Positions 33,027 to 44,600 of a stretch of 64,000 bases of DNA are shown here, piece by piece. Every line of letters starts with the position of its first letter. The stretch's first letter is position 1. A program made the translations under genes and the position numbers. The notes beneath the pieces are model-generated. The model was not told the origin of the DNA and searched no databases. It saw only the letters and a list, made by a program, of their open reading frames with translations. Source of the DNA: Lithodes maja (Eukaryota > Arthropoda > Malacostraca > Decapoda > Lithodidae); contig JBAKBP010000681.1 of assembly GCA_037953745.1 (NCBI GenBank), forward strand, positions 186,001-250,000, given 5' to 3'.

Positions 33027-33714
33027 TTGTAAGGTCTATGTAGGCGTAGGCCTATTGGAATTTATTTTAGATTTAGGCTAGGCCTACACATGCGACTGTG
33101 CGTGAGATCTAGGTTATGCAATCTCAATTTTTTGGTAAATATCTTGATAAGGCTTAGTCTATCCTACTTAGCCAGTTTTTTGCCTAGGCCTAGATTTTTA
33201 TATATTTTTTTTTATTACCGGTAGGCCCTACCTAAAAAAATGGTGGGTAAATTTTAAGGAGACGACCACAGCTATTTAAAAAAAAATAGGTTTAGGCTAG
33301 GCCTAGGACTAAACTTTCTATACTCCTCTCTCCCATCTTTAGCCTACTCAACACACTGCCCAAATACTTAAATGAGCTGGCACTGTCACATTAGTTTAAT
33401 TCAGCATTGACTACAGTGGGCCGAACTTACTGGTCCAAAATTTCCGAGGCCCGAATTTACTGTAGCCTAAACCCAGTCCAATACAGTACAGTGTTATAAA
33501 TAAAAAATGGCTAATGATTAATTTATTTTTTCTATTATTTCAGGAACTGGTACCACTACCCAGCCCACCATGGATTCCAGTGAACACAAGGTAAGTTGGA
33601 TACTTAAATCACTTTTGAAGAAACTGTTACCGCGAGCAGTATTTTCACCCGACCGTGTAGATAACACTGAACGGTATTTGCACCCGATAGTCATCAAATT
33701 TTGCGATACCGACA
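33027..33714. other. Gene-free stretch
   Basis: Contains a 60-base remnant of RTE-1 (33330-33385, minus strand; CTCAACACACTGCCCAAATACT) and TTTCACCCGACCGTG and TATTTGCACCCGATAG motifs at 33640-33695 that recur in the foldback at 49252-49626. No ORF supported. Confidence 0.5.
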
Positions 33715-33718
33715 TTAA

Positions 33719-34180
33719 CCCATCAGACCCGGCTATGTATTCCATACCGAAACCCGGGGGTTTGGCTGAAAAACGTCTACGCCTAGGCTACCGTATCTTT
33801 GTTATTTTGACTGCTTCCGCAGATCCCCAAGCGTAGATGTGTTTCGTACCTGTGGAATGGCATTGAGTAGAGCTCTCTAAGTCAACTGGTTCAGTTGTGA
33901 TGACGATTTCCGTGGAGATAACTTTGTGGCGATATCAGCCACTTTACACTACTTTTCACCACTTAACAATAACATACAGGCACACACGAACAAGGACGCC
34001 TCTCCTTCTTGTGGTCGGAGATGCGTGGCGTCGGTCCAACCGGCTGTTGTTTACATGCGTCGGACGGACGCCTCGCACACCAAGCTTACAGGCTTTCAAG
34101 CTGCCGGAGCCTCAGAGCCCTTCCGGGTTCCGCGGGGGTGTTTTTTATGGATGCCTCAGAGCCCAACCGGGTCTGAGGGG
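33719..34180. mobile_element. TTAA-bounded non-autonomous element (family 1), copy 1
   Basis: TTAA at 33715-33718 and 34181-34184, ends CCCATCAGACCCGG and CCGGGTCTGAGGGG, good terminal inversion. Shares most of its length with inverted copies at 40488-40966, 50293-50769 and 62122-63589 (for example GGCTGAAAAACGTCTACGCC, AGTCAACTGGTTCAGTTG, GTTTACATGCGTCGGA). No transposase. Confidence 0.82.
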
Positions 34181-34385
34181 TTAATATAGACCCACTTATA
34201 CTGCTTGAATTTCATTCTGGTCCTTATCTAGCATTACTGTTCTTGTTTTTTTATGTGTCTCCCATCATGTCACAAAAAGCTTGTAGAACATTTTGAATAA
34301 TTTCACCAGTTTCATTTCTCACAAATGCATATACCTGTACAGTATACAGATCTCCCACGCCCAACATAGGGCAAGAGTTGTGTTA

Positions 34386-34517
34386 TCGGGCGTATCACCT
34401 ACCTCTGACCGGGTATACTGTATTATAGTGTTTACTATACCCCTTTGAAAGGACATTAGCCTAACCTAGCAACTTTACCTAACCTATCCTAGTATTATGG
34501 GTGGGGGCTGCTGCCCC
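34386..34517. repeat. Dispersed repeat ending in a GC hairpin
   Basis: Inverted match to 28366-28490: TACCTCTGACCGGGTATACT through CCTATCCTAGTATTATGG, ending in GGGGGCTGCTGCCCCC. RTE-1 sequence begins immediately after the hairpin. Confidence 0.65.
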
Positions 34518-34596
34518 CTTCTGCGTGTCGTAAGAGGCGACTAAAGAGGTTGGGTCGGTGGGCTTGCGACCCCCACCCGGAAAAAATACCTAAGCA

Positions 34597-35420
34597 ATGA
34601 AAAACGGACAAACAGCCTCGGATGCGGACGGAACCTATGTTGACGAACCACGACCGACTAAGGACATTCCTTCGGACATTCTGAGAATGGCTACATGGAA
34701 TGTTAGTGGCATGAGTGATGGCACAAAAGAGAGAGAGGTTCTGGAAGTGCTAGTAAATGCCAGGCTGGATGTATGTGGAATGACTGAGACCAAATGGAAA
34801 GGTTCAGATGTGAGAGAGTGGGAGTGTGGAATGGGTGTGTGTGCTGGAGTGAGTGAAGGAACAGCGAGAGAAGGTGCGTGTTTGTTTATAAGTAGCAAAT
34901 GGAAGGAATGTGTAAGAGAGTATGGGTCTGTGGGTTCAAGGATTGTGCGTGTGTATGCCCCGACAGAGGATAAACTTGAAAGAAAGAAAGAGGAGTTCTG
35001 GATGAATGTGGAGGCGTGCCTGGAGAAGTTTGACAAGAACGAAAGAATATTTCTGATTGGGGATATGAATGGTAAGGTGGGTGATAGGAAAGTTGAGGGA
35101 GTGGTGGGAGGGTGGGGGGTACCATCAGAGGTGAATGGGAATGGTAGGGCACTTGTGGACGTATGTGTGGGGAGGAGGCTGTGGATAGCTAACACCTTCT
35201 TCCGACACAGAATGATCCACAGGTACATGTGGAAACGGGTGTGGACGATGGAGGATGAGACAGTGGTGGAACGTAAGTCATTGATTGATTATGTATGTGT
35301 GGATGAACGAATGAAGAAATCTGTGATGGATGCTAGGGTGTATAGGGGTATTGGAGGGGGGTTTGTCTGATCATTATGTAGTGGTAGCTAAGGTTAGGAT
35401 ACAAAAGAAGTGGGTGAAGA
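34597..35420 (+). pseudogene. RTE-1 endonuclease
   Basis: Coding from ATG 34597. Motifs are LRMATWNVSGMSDGTKE, VCGMTETKWKGS, RIVRVYAPTED, IFLIGDMNGKVGDRK, IANTFFRHRMIHRYMW and KSLIDYVCV, then after a frameshift near 35355 GGLSDHYVVVAKVRI. This is the apurinic-type endonuclease of RTE elements with the SDH catalytic triad end. It nicks DNA at the insertion site. Confidence 0.82.
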
Positions 35421-35528
35421 GAGCTGGAGGGAGGCAAGAGGAGGGTGGAATGGTTGCAGGAGGAGGAAGTCAGGGAGGAGTACAGGAGAGCAGTGGAAAG
35501 ATGACTAGGTGGGTTCGACCTGGAAGTT

Positions 35529-37614
35529 GTGGAGGAGATGAGGAAGGTGTTTAAGGATGAGATCTGTGCAGCATGTGAGGAGGTGTGTGGAGTGAGGAGA
35601 AGAGGGAGGGGAGTGAAAGGTACAGCATGGTGGACAGAAGAGGTAAGAATAGCTGTGGAAGAAAAGAAGAAAGCATATAGAGAGTGGTTGGGTAGTAGAG
35701 GGAATGAAGATTTCGAGAGACAGAAACCAAGCGAGGTACGTGGAGAGTAAGAGAGTGGTGAAGAGAGTAGTGAAGGAAAGTAAGAGAAGAGTAGATGAGG
35801 AATTTGGAAGGAATCTGAGTGTAAAATGGAGGGAGAGTAAGAAACTGTTCTGGAAAGAAGTCAAGAAAGTTAGGGAAGGTAGCAAGGGAAACAGTAAGGG
35901 TGTGAAAGATAAGAATGGGAGAATGCTAGCCGAGAAGCAAGAGAGAGTCGAAAGATGGAGGGAGTACTTCAATGAGTTGCTAAATGTAAGGAATGAAGAG
36001 CCAGCAAACATAGCTGGATATGGTATGGGAGGGAGAAGAAGAGAAGTAGTGGAGGAGGAGGTGGGGATCAGGAGGTCAGAAGTGTGGGAAGCCATGAAAC
36101 GAGTGAAGTTGGGGAAAACACCAGGAACAGATGGAGTGTGTGGGGAAATGTTGAGGTATGGTGGTGAGATAGTGATAGAATGGGTATGAAAAATGTGCAA
36201 ACTAGCATGGGAGAAGGGGAGTGCACCCGATGACTGGAAGACTGGCATAATAGTCCCCCTATATAAGGGCAAAGGGGAAAGAGGAGTGTGTGGTAACCAC
36301 CGAGGAATATGTCTTCTAAGCGTAGTAGGGAAGGTATACAGTAGGGTAGTGATTGAGAGAGTGAGAGTGAGAACGGAGAAATGGATAGGCGACGAGCAGG
36401 GAGGTTTTAGGAAGGGAAGAGGATGTGTAGATCAGATTTTTACCCTGAATTGTGTTGTGGAGAAATATCTGGAGAAGAAACAAAAGCTGTATGTTGCCTT
36501 TATGGACTTGGAGAAGGCCTATGACAGAGTGGATAGAGAAGGTTTGTGGAAAGTACTTAGAATATACGGAGTAGATGGCAAGTTGCTGAAAGCAGTGAAG
36601 AGCATGTATGAGGGTGCAAAGGCGGCAGTAAATGTGGAGAGTGAGCAGAGCGAGTTCTTTGACCTGAATGTTGGTTTGAAACAGGGGTGTGTGATGTCCC
36701 CGTGGTTGTTTACTGTATATATGGATGGAGTCATGAAAGAAATACTATCAAGAGCAGTGCATGTTGGTGTATCACTGAAAAGGGAGGGAATTGAGTGGAA
36801 GCTACCTATACTGCTGTTTGCGGATGATACAGTTCTGATGAGTGATAATGAATGGGAGTTGCAGGGTCTGGTAAATGAGTTTGGAACAGTGTGCGAAAAA
36901 CGGAATTTGAAGGTAAATGCGGGGAAGAGCAAGGCTATGGTCTTCGAAAGGGGTCAAGTCACAGAGTGTGAGGTGAAGCTGAACGGTCAGGCTATGGAGA
37001 TCGTCAACTCTCTTAAGTATCTGGGCAGTGTGTTGAGTAAAGATGGGACTATGGATGAAGAAGTGAGGGAGAGGGTACAACAGGGGAAGAGGGTTGTAGG
37101 ATTGCTGAAAGCAGTAACAAGAAATAGGGTGGTCAGTATGGAAGTGAAGAAGTCCTTGCATGACTGTGGTAATCCCGACACTGACTTACGGAAGCGAAGC
37201 ATGGACGTTGGTTGAGAGACTCAGACCAAGAGTGAGAGCAGTGGAAATGAATTACAGTACTTGAGAAGTGCGTGCGGAGTTACATGGAGGGATAGACAGA
37301 CTAATGAGGAAGTAAGAAGGAGGTGTGGTGTGGAGGTAGATGTGCTGGAAAGTGTGAAAAGGAACAACTTGAGATGGTTCGGCCATATGGAACGTATGGA
37401 AAGCGAGAGAATGACTAAGAGGGTGTACGAGAGCGAGGTGGAGGGACAGAGAGGGAGAGGTAGACCGATAGAGAGGTGGAAGGATGGAGTGAGGAAGTAT
37501 ATGAACGAAGGCGGTGCTGGTTGGGGGGAGGGTCGTCGACGGACTGGGGACAGAGGTGCATGGGGGCGGTTCGTTCGTGGACACCCCTTCGGGGATCACG
37601 GCGTCAGTCAATAG
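35529..37614 (+). pseudogene. RTE-1 reverse transcriptase
   Basis: A linker (AWWTEEVRIAVEEKKKAYRE) leads to RT motifs KLGKTPGTDGVCGEMLRYGG, VPLYKGKGERG, NHRGICLLSVVGKVYSR, DEQGGFRKGRGCVDQI, AFMDLEKAYDRVD, GLKQGCVMSPWLF and LLFADDTVLMSD (catalytic FADD intact). The C-terminus has NNLRWFGHMERM and RGRGRP, ending HPFGDHGVSQ. Breaks are a frameshift near 35700, a TGA at 36187-36189, a 2-base loss near 37165, and a short compensating change near 37250. Confidence 0.85.
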
Positions 37615-37763
37615 ATAGGGCTGCTGCCTCCACACCCCCGCCCCCACACCCCTGCTGTTTTACATCAATTCACGTATTTACACGACGTACGCCCGGTAAC
37701 ACAACTCATTCCCAACATAGTCCTGAATGTGTACTACATGTATAGGATATCGATATTTATTAA

Positions 37764-38154
37764 CCCTCGGAATCCGGGAGGCCTCATATGAGGCAAAAAC
37801 AAAATTGTCAGGAATCCGGGAGGCCTCATATGAGTCTCAAATCTATCTATTGCCCGATGCCGTGATCCCCGAAGGGGTGGTCACGAACGAACCGCCCCCA
37901 TGCACCTCTGTCCCCGGTCTCAAATGAGGTGCTAAAAATCGCCACTAAAATCATCATAACTCGGCAACCACGCGTCCTAGCGATATCATCTCAATGGCAG
38001 TCTACAGACAACAAAAAGTTCTACACTTTGCAAAAAAAAAAAAAATGCTCTAGGTGGTCTCGATCTGTAGCTACTGAATTATGAAGTTTGCCTGTACCAA
38101 AAGGGCCCCGGACACAGCAATCGGGATCATATGAGGCCCCTCGGATTTCGTGGG
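37764..38154. mobile_element. TTAA-bounded non-autonomous element (family 3), copy 1
   Basis: TTAA at 37760-37763 and 38155-38158. The ends carry GAGGCCTCATATGAGG-type palindromes, repeated at 37788 and 37830. Matches 54998-55290 in inverted orientation. A 74-base RTE-1 tail is inserted at 37843-37916. No ORF. Confidence 0.78.
37843..37916 (-). mobile_element. 74-bp RTE-1 3' end insertion
   Basis: Only the last 74 bases of RTE-1, minus strand, ending with CTATCTATTG (tail GATAG). Flanked by GTCTCAAAT at 37834-37842 and 37917-37925, a 9-bp target duplication. Shows that the RTE-1 3' end alone is enough to be reverse transcribed and inserted. Confidence 0.85.
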
Positions 38155-38158
38155 TTAA

Positions 38159-38494
38159 GAACATAAGAATATGGGAGTCTGCAGAAAGACAATTGGCCCA
38201 CACAAGGCAGATCCCTCTCACACCCAACCCTAATTACAATGCCTAATTATAGGCCCGGCTCACTAATACCATGAGGACCGACCTTACCAAAACGGTCAGA
38301 GGTCAGAAAACAGGGGTCTGCAGAGCGCCGATTGGCCCACACCTGGCAGATCCCCCTCACGCCCAACCCATCTCGTCCATATGCCTATCTAATTTTATCT
38401 TAAAACTTTCTATCGTTCTTGATCCTACTATATCACTTGGTAGCCTATTCCACCTATCTACAACTCTGTTACCAAACCAATATTTGTCTATATC
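38159..38494 (-). pseudogene. LINE E fragment: CR1/L2-like RT C-terminus and 3' UTR
   Basis: Read on the minus strand, 38494 downward gives DIDKYWFGNRVVDRWNRLP and TIESFKIKLDRHMDEMGWA, the closing motif of CR1/L2-type RTs. The upstream part lies at 39637-39670, across the RTE-1 insertion. A tail-like piece (TCTGCAGAAAGACAATTGGC) is repeated at 38180 and 38320. No full frame remains. Confidence 0.65.
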
Positions 38495-38505
38495 TTTTCT
38501 GAAAC

Positions 38506-39625
38506 AGTGTGCGAAAAACGGAATTTGATGGTAAATGCGGGGAAGAGCAAGGTTATGGTCTTCGAAAGGGGTGAAGTCACAGAGTGTGAGGTGAAGCTGA
38601 ACGGTCAGGCTATGGAGATAGTCTATCTATCTATCTATTGCCAGACGCCTTACTCCCCTTACGAGGGTGGCCATACACAGAATGCCCCCAAGCGGACCTA
38701 TTCCCTGTGAGAGGGACAACCCCAGCCAGTTTAGTGAAGGACTTACAGGATTGACCACTCAATTCAGGATCCGTCCGACTCCGAGGCCCTCTGTGTATCT
38801 TGTTAGCACTATTTTTCTACAGTGGTGTTCGGCTAATTCATCTACTAACCTGCCTTACCCTTAGGTAAGCAGTACGGATTTGTATCAGGTTTACTCCCCT
38901 AGACAGGTTGCCAACCAAGGCTGACGAGTCCCATCCACCCGGATTTGTATAAGGTTGTCTCCCCTAGATGAGTTGCCGACCAAGGCTAACGAGTCCCATC
39001 CACCCGTCAACTCTTTTAAGTATCTGGGCAGTGTGTTGAGTAAAGATGGGACTATGTATGAAGAAGTGCGGGAGAGGGTACAACAGGGGAAGAGGGTTGT
39101 AGGAACGTTGAAAGCAGTAACAAGAAATAGGGTGGTCAGTATGGAAGTGAAGAAGTCCTTGCATGACAGTGTGGTAATCCAGACACTGACTTACGGAAGC
39201 GAAGCATGGACGTTGGTTGAGAGACTCAGACCAAAAGTGAGAGCAGTGGAAATGAATTACTTAAGAAGTGCGTGCAGAGTTACATGGAGGGATAGACAGA
39301 CTAATGAGGAAGTAAGAAGGAGGTGTGGTGTGGAGGTAGATGTGCTGGAAAGTGTGAAAAGGAATAACTTGAGATGGTTCGGCCATATGGAACGTATGGA
39401 AAGCGAGAGAATGACTAAGAGGGTGTACGAGAGCGAGAGGTGGAGGGACAGAGAGGGAGAGGTAGACCGAAAGAGAGGTGGAAGGATGGAGTGAGGAAGT
39501 ATATGAACGAAGGCGGTGCTGGTTGGGGGGAGGGGCGCCGACTAACTGGGGACAGAGGTGCATGGGGGCGGTTCGTTCGTGGCCACCCCTTCGGGGATCG
39601 CGGCGTCAGGCAATAGATAGATAGA
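38506..39625 (+). mobile_element. RTE-1, 5'-truncated copy carrying a SINE
   Basis: Begins at the RT reading TVCEKRNLMVNAGKSKVMVF and runs to the RTE-1 3' end and (GATA)n tail. Flanked by TTTTCTGAAAC at 38495-38505 and 39626-39636, an 11-bp target duplication within LINE E. A SINE sits at 38623-39005. The C-terminal coding (39000-39494) is open but shifts near 39430-39440 against the 37261-37614 copy. Confidence 0.88.
38623..39005 (-). mobile_element. RTE-tailed SINE, copy 1
   Basis: About 383 bases, minus strand. Its 3' end reads GTAAGGCGTCTGGCAATAG followed by (ATAG)n, the same as the RTE-1 3' end (GGCGTCAGGCAATAGATAG). Its 5' head is a duplicated unit of about 65 bases (GGTGGATGGGACTCGT, two copies). 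Inserted in the RTE-1 RT at MEI-VNSFKYL. About 95% similar by eye to copy 2 at 58558-58937. No ORF. Confidence 0.85.
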
Positions 39626-39639
39626 TTTTCTGAAACAAA

Positions 39640-40483
39640 ATTGATCTAATTTGAAACCTTGTATAGGCCTATACCATCAATGAAAACAAATTCTGGAAAT
39701 TTTGCATACGAATCAATGATATCAGTTGTTGCAAAGGCAATCATTTCAATCACATTATCTTTGTCCTTCAGGACATTTATCGGTAAGATCCTATGTAGCG
39801 GGAGTAACCGTATTTTGTTTGCCCATTTACCTAAGGATCTTTATTTATATCCTCATATCTCTTAGTTATTTTCTTCACTTACCTCAACAATACTAACCCC
39901 GATAGCTGGGGAGGGTATGAAATATATCAGGGAAAGAGATGGGTTGAAACACGGCGATTAACTAGAATATAGCCATGTTGATTAACAAAGCCAAGACGTT
40001 GTGTATCCTTACTTGTGATTGGTTGTTGACTATCGTGACGTCATCAGCCAAGGCGGGCCTCAGCGATGACGTCATTCCAGCCCTCGGCCAACATGGCGTC
40101 ATTACACCCGCTTAATCTTTCACCCGGTTAATTTTACATCAGCGGAGTACATGTTTCACACAACGTGTATTATAATGTCATTAGTGCACTGTAATTTGCG
40201 TGTTGATATTCAAAGCGTTTCTATTTATCAATAAATACTAAGGGTAATTATAGTCAATAGGCTCGCACCTGTATTTTTCATATTTTTTCCTCCAGATTTT
40301 GAGAAATGAGTGTTTTCATGGTCTTAGTTATAATTCGAATGTGGAATACACGATGGGTTGAGGGAGTGTTGCCAGCAGGGGGTAAATATCAATTATACTG
40401 CATAAAGAAGGCGTTTGTAAACAGTGAGGATGTCCGAAAGAGCTCTGAGATTGATTAGAATGGTAATTTTTTTGCGATCAATA
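39640..40483. other. Gene-free stretch
   Basis: Begins with the remaining LINE E end (to about 39670). I see no ORF, tandem array or inverted repeat of note. CGTGACGTCATCAGCC and GATGACGTCATTCCAGCC at about 40035-40078 are two CRE-like TGACGTCA sites. Confidence 0.5.
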
Positions 40484-40487
40484 TTAA

Positions 40488-40966
40488 CCCACCAGACCCG
40501 GTTGGGCTCTGAGGCATCCATAACAAATATCCCCCGCGGAACCCGGTAGGGCTCTGAGGCTCCGGCAGCTTGAAAGCCTGTAAGCTTGGTGTGCGAGGCG
40601 TCCGTCCGACGCATGTAAACAACAGCCGGTTGGACCGACGCCGCGCATCTCCGACCACAAGAAGGAGAGGCGACCTTGTTCGTGTGTGGCTGTGTGTTAT
40701 TGTTAAGTAGTGAAAAGTAGTGATAAGTGGCTGATATCGCCACAAAGTTCTCTCCACGGAAATCGTCATCACAACTGAACCAGTTGACTTAGAGAGCTCT
40801 ACTCAACACCATTCTACAGGTACAAAACACATCTACGCTTGGGGATATGCGGGAATGCGGAAGCAGTCAAAATAACAAAGATACGGTAGCCTAGGCGTAG
40901 ACGTTTTTCGGCCAAAACCCCCGGGTTTCGGGGAAATTATAGAATACAATAGCCGGGGCTGGAGGG
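40488..40966. mobile_element. TTAA-bounded non-autonomous element (family 1), copy 2
   Basis: TTAA at 40484-40487 and 40967-40970, ends CCCACCAGACCCGG and GGGGCTGGAGGG. Inverted relative to copy 1. No ORF supported. Confidence 0.8.
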
Positions 40967-41207
40967 TTAAGGAGACGGACCACAGCTATTTTCAAGGATT
41001 TCTTTTTGTGGATTTGTTATTTATATGATTTATAAGCTTTCTATAATAAAATTTGTTCATGGAAATTACTATTTACCCATCATCCAAGAATCTAAAAACA
41101 CGGCCCCCGATAGTGGGAAGGGCTATGAAAAATAGGGAAATTGTGGGGTAAAAACTACGAATGTTGTTTCTGAGACCTAGTATATTAACCTAACCTAGAC
41201 CTAGTAC

Positions 41208-41426
41208 AGTATGTGGGATACAAAACTAGCCCTTGCATGCCAGCTACTGTGGGTTCATAGTACCCAGTACGTGGAATACTAAACTAGCCCTTGCATGCCA
41301 GCTACTGTGGGTTCATAGTACTCAGTACGTGGGATACTAAACTAGCCCTTGCATGCCAGCTACTGTGGGTTCATAGTACTCAGTACGTGGAATACAAAAC
41401 TAGCCCTTGCATGCCAGCTACTGTGC
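41208..41426. repeat. 58-bp tandem repeat, about 3.8 units
   Basis: Units contain ACTAGCCCTTGCATGCCAGC and TACTGTGGGTTCATAGTAC, with single-base variants (ACCCAGTACGTGGAA, ACTCAGTACGTGGGA). It lies just before the TTAA element at 41449. No coding. Confidence 0.85.
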
Positions 41427-41630
41427 CACACTCGTCCGACGGCATTAACCCTTCCTCCCCGGGCTGTCTTACCAAATGACGGTCGCCCCTACCCGGGCGA
41501 TATGGCTGAAAAACGTCTAGGCTTAGGCTACCGTATTTATGTTTATTTTCACTGCTAGAACTTTCCCACTCATCTATAATCGTAGTGTGGTTTTCAATCT
41601 GTATATTGGCATTGAGTAGAGCTCTGTTAG

Positions 41631-44600
41631 TCCATGAGCCAAGACCCGAATTTTGGGATATCGGTACCACCCGGGGTGACTAATTCTCTTAGGTGTTTTT
41701 AGCTTGCTACAGGTCTCTAGTTTATGTTTTGATATGATAGCCCTTGCACATTGGTAGCTTAATGGTCGTTATCACTTCTTGAATAGACATACCCTACCGA
41801 AAATTCCGAAATTTTTTAAAATGTCAAATTTGGGGACAGGAATGCCTAAATGTCAACAAAATGCATATAGTAATTGTCACATTTAATACAAGTCCTGTAA
41901 ATACACACTAAGCATGCCATGGGCTTGTACATACTATTATGGCAAATTACTACTCCTAAATATCATCTACATCAGACTCGGAATCTGACTGTTGTGCCAC
42001 CGGCTCTTCTTCAATAGCCGTGTTCTGACATGTCTGTAACCTGCACATGTCCGTGCATTTTAGACCATTGCTGAGGCAAGTACACTTAGGGAGTTCGCAT
42101 GACCGCACACACTTGCAAGACAGTAGCTGCATAACAGCATCTGGTGCTGGTGAGCCTCGCATCCAGTTGACGGCAAGCTTACCGTCCTCATCTGTCATCC
42201 AACCGCAGTCTGTTGGGTTCGCAACAAATGGCTGGCTCTGAAGACTTCTCCTCCAGATCGCAGCCTGGTAGTTTGCACGCAGTGCATGCATGAAGAGGCA
42301 GTCCTCACAAGGAGGGAGTTGACTTGACTCTACCTCTCCACGTCTTGCACAGAACAGCTCATACCGAAGCTTGTTTACCTTAGTTGTGTGGGTAGATGGT
42401 AGGTACATGTGGCAGGTGATTTCCTGTAGCTTCTCAAAGAGTTCAGGAGACACTTCCCATGAGCGTCCAAGTTCGTGAAAAGCATCCTGGTATGTCTTGT
42501 CCATCTTCACCTGCTTGAGTGTCGTCATCTTCCCTCGGCCAGCGAATGCACTGACGGTATCACAGCCTGTAAAGGCATGCATACCAATCAATGAATCACA
42601 CACGCTGCCTCCCAGTGTGCGGCTCAGTGTGGTGATATCCAGGAATCTTGTCCGGTTCTTCGTCCCGCACTTCTGGAACAGATGGGATGGGATCTTGTGG
42701 CACATGCCAAGACACAACACCATGACGTCTGTATCTTCTGCAGTGATGATGACAGACTTGTTCCCAGATTCTGCTGCATGAAGTGCATGGAGAAGAAGGC
42801 GTGTGTCTGCTTCTTCTTGAGTTGACTTAAGCTCAGGAGCCTCTTCCCACTGCTCTTTGGTGATCTTGAAGCAGCGCTGCTCACATGTGACATACAGCTC
42901 CTTGTCCTTGAGCTTCTCCCTGTGCTGTGGTGCCTTCCATTCTTCTACCAAGAACTTGATAAGACTTGCCTTGTTGGAGGAACTACCGAGTAACTTTCTC
43001 CACTGCTGGATGTTGTGCCCAGGTTGAATGTTCTTGAAATGAATTCCTGTGCCTGCACTTCTTTTGGCTCGTTCTGCATCCTTGATGGATGTCTCCTTGT
43101 AGATATCAAACACAACATCAATGCGCCTGCTCTTAGCACCTTCATGAACAGCGTGACTCAGTGCTGTACCTGCAAGCTGTGAAAAAGTTTTGTCGTTTCC
43201 CTTCAGTTTGTGGACCAGGCTCATCCCATCAATTATGGTAGCAGAGGGCTCGGGTATCACTTCTGCAGGAGAAACATTCCTCTCTAACTCCTTTGCTAGG
43301 GCAGCCTTGTTGGTCTTGCGGAGAGACCCATCACCGCTGGCAAGTGCCCAAGGCAAAGGCCCAAGGGGATGAGCCAAGACATCACTCATTTTGAGCTTTC
43401 TGTTCTCGGCAACAAGGATCATCTGGCCAAATAGGTTCCTGTCAGCCTTTAAGATAGCCTCCTTGGCATGGTCTTGTGAGCGTGGCTTCATTCTGATGTT
43501 AGTGAACGTTCTCAGTTTCGTCTTCGTCATCGTGTCATGAAACTGTATAGTTGGCGTATCGATCTCCAGGCGCTCTTCCTTGAAGGCTTGATATGCATCC
43601 TCTCCTATTCTGTAGGCCCCTAGAAGGTCTTTGACAACTTCTGGTGGTGCCATAGTCGCAGTTGACAAACTGACAAGATCTTCTTGCTCTGCGTTGAAGG
43701 GGTTCAACCAGCTGGTCTCCATCAGTTGAACTAAAGATTGGACATCGGCCTCATCTCTTCTAATCCTGGCCATCTGTAGGTCTGGGTGGCTGAAGTCAGT
43801 ATACTTTTGGCCTACTACCATAGTCCTGAGCTGCCTTAAGTACCTGCTGCGATACTCCGATGTCAGGTAGTACCTGGCGACAGCTCCGCCTTTCAGGCTG
43901 AAGCCTTTTGTGCCCCCTGGTGTCTGGGTGTCTTTGTTGATCGTCTCTTCGATTGTCTGGTCCACAGGGATCCGTCCAAAGGGATTCTTGCTACCGATCT
44001 GGACCGAAAAGCCACCTTGCATGAAGTGTTCATGGACCTCTGGGTGTTCAATGGGCAGTCGAGACATCAAGGCATAGTAGTAGGTTAGGAACCGGGCATA
44101 GTTCACTTTGTCATAGGCAAAACACCACGGTATCATCTGTCGGATTGCTCCTAGGTGGAGCATCCAGTTGCCTTCTCTGGAGGCTCGAATTAAGTCCAGC
44201 ATGATCTCAACCATGTCCAGGTATGACATCCAGAATGCTGAGAGGTTGTGTTCATCTCTGAGGGTCTCAAGATAAACTTGGAAAAGCTTCATGATATGTG
44301 TGCATGATTCACTCTCCATCAGCTCTTGAAAGAGTCCCTGAGACACATTGCTGTGAAAGCTGTTGATGTCCTTCAGTGTTTCATCTAGATGGTGTATGTC
44401 CCTTGAATGGTTTTCTTCTAGCCATGAAAGGAAGCCTTTCCATGCAAGCCTCATCAGTGCTTCATACACGAGCTTGTGTAGTCTCACTGCTCTGTTGTAC
44501 CTCTTGCCGTTCATCACTCCTGACACTGATCCTTCTGCGATGATACCTGATTCCACACACAGATCTCTAAGACCTGCATCTTGAAACCTCTTTCCTATGG

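Larger units (their letters stand above)
34518..37625 (+). mobile_element. RTE-1, longest copy (5' UTR to 3' end)
   Basis: RTE-clade LINE with a single-type ORF: endonuclease then reverse transcriptase, ending in GGGATCACGGCGTCAGTCAATAGATAG, a short (GATA)n tail. Other copies of the family are 12341-13137, 37843-37916 and 38506-39625. The 5' UTR (34518-34596) includes GTCGTAAGAGGCGACTAAAG. Inactive through several frameshifts and one stop. Confidence 0.85.

Noticed and set aside
35505..36272. Long open frames on the strand opposite RTE-1 and RTE-2 (for example 255 codons here; 197 at 34635-35228)
   Set aside because: They are shadows of purine-rich LINE coding: Ser/Leu/Pro/Phe-rich peptides without motifs.
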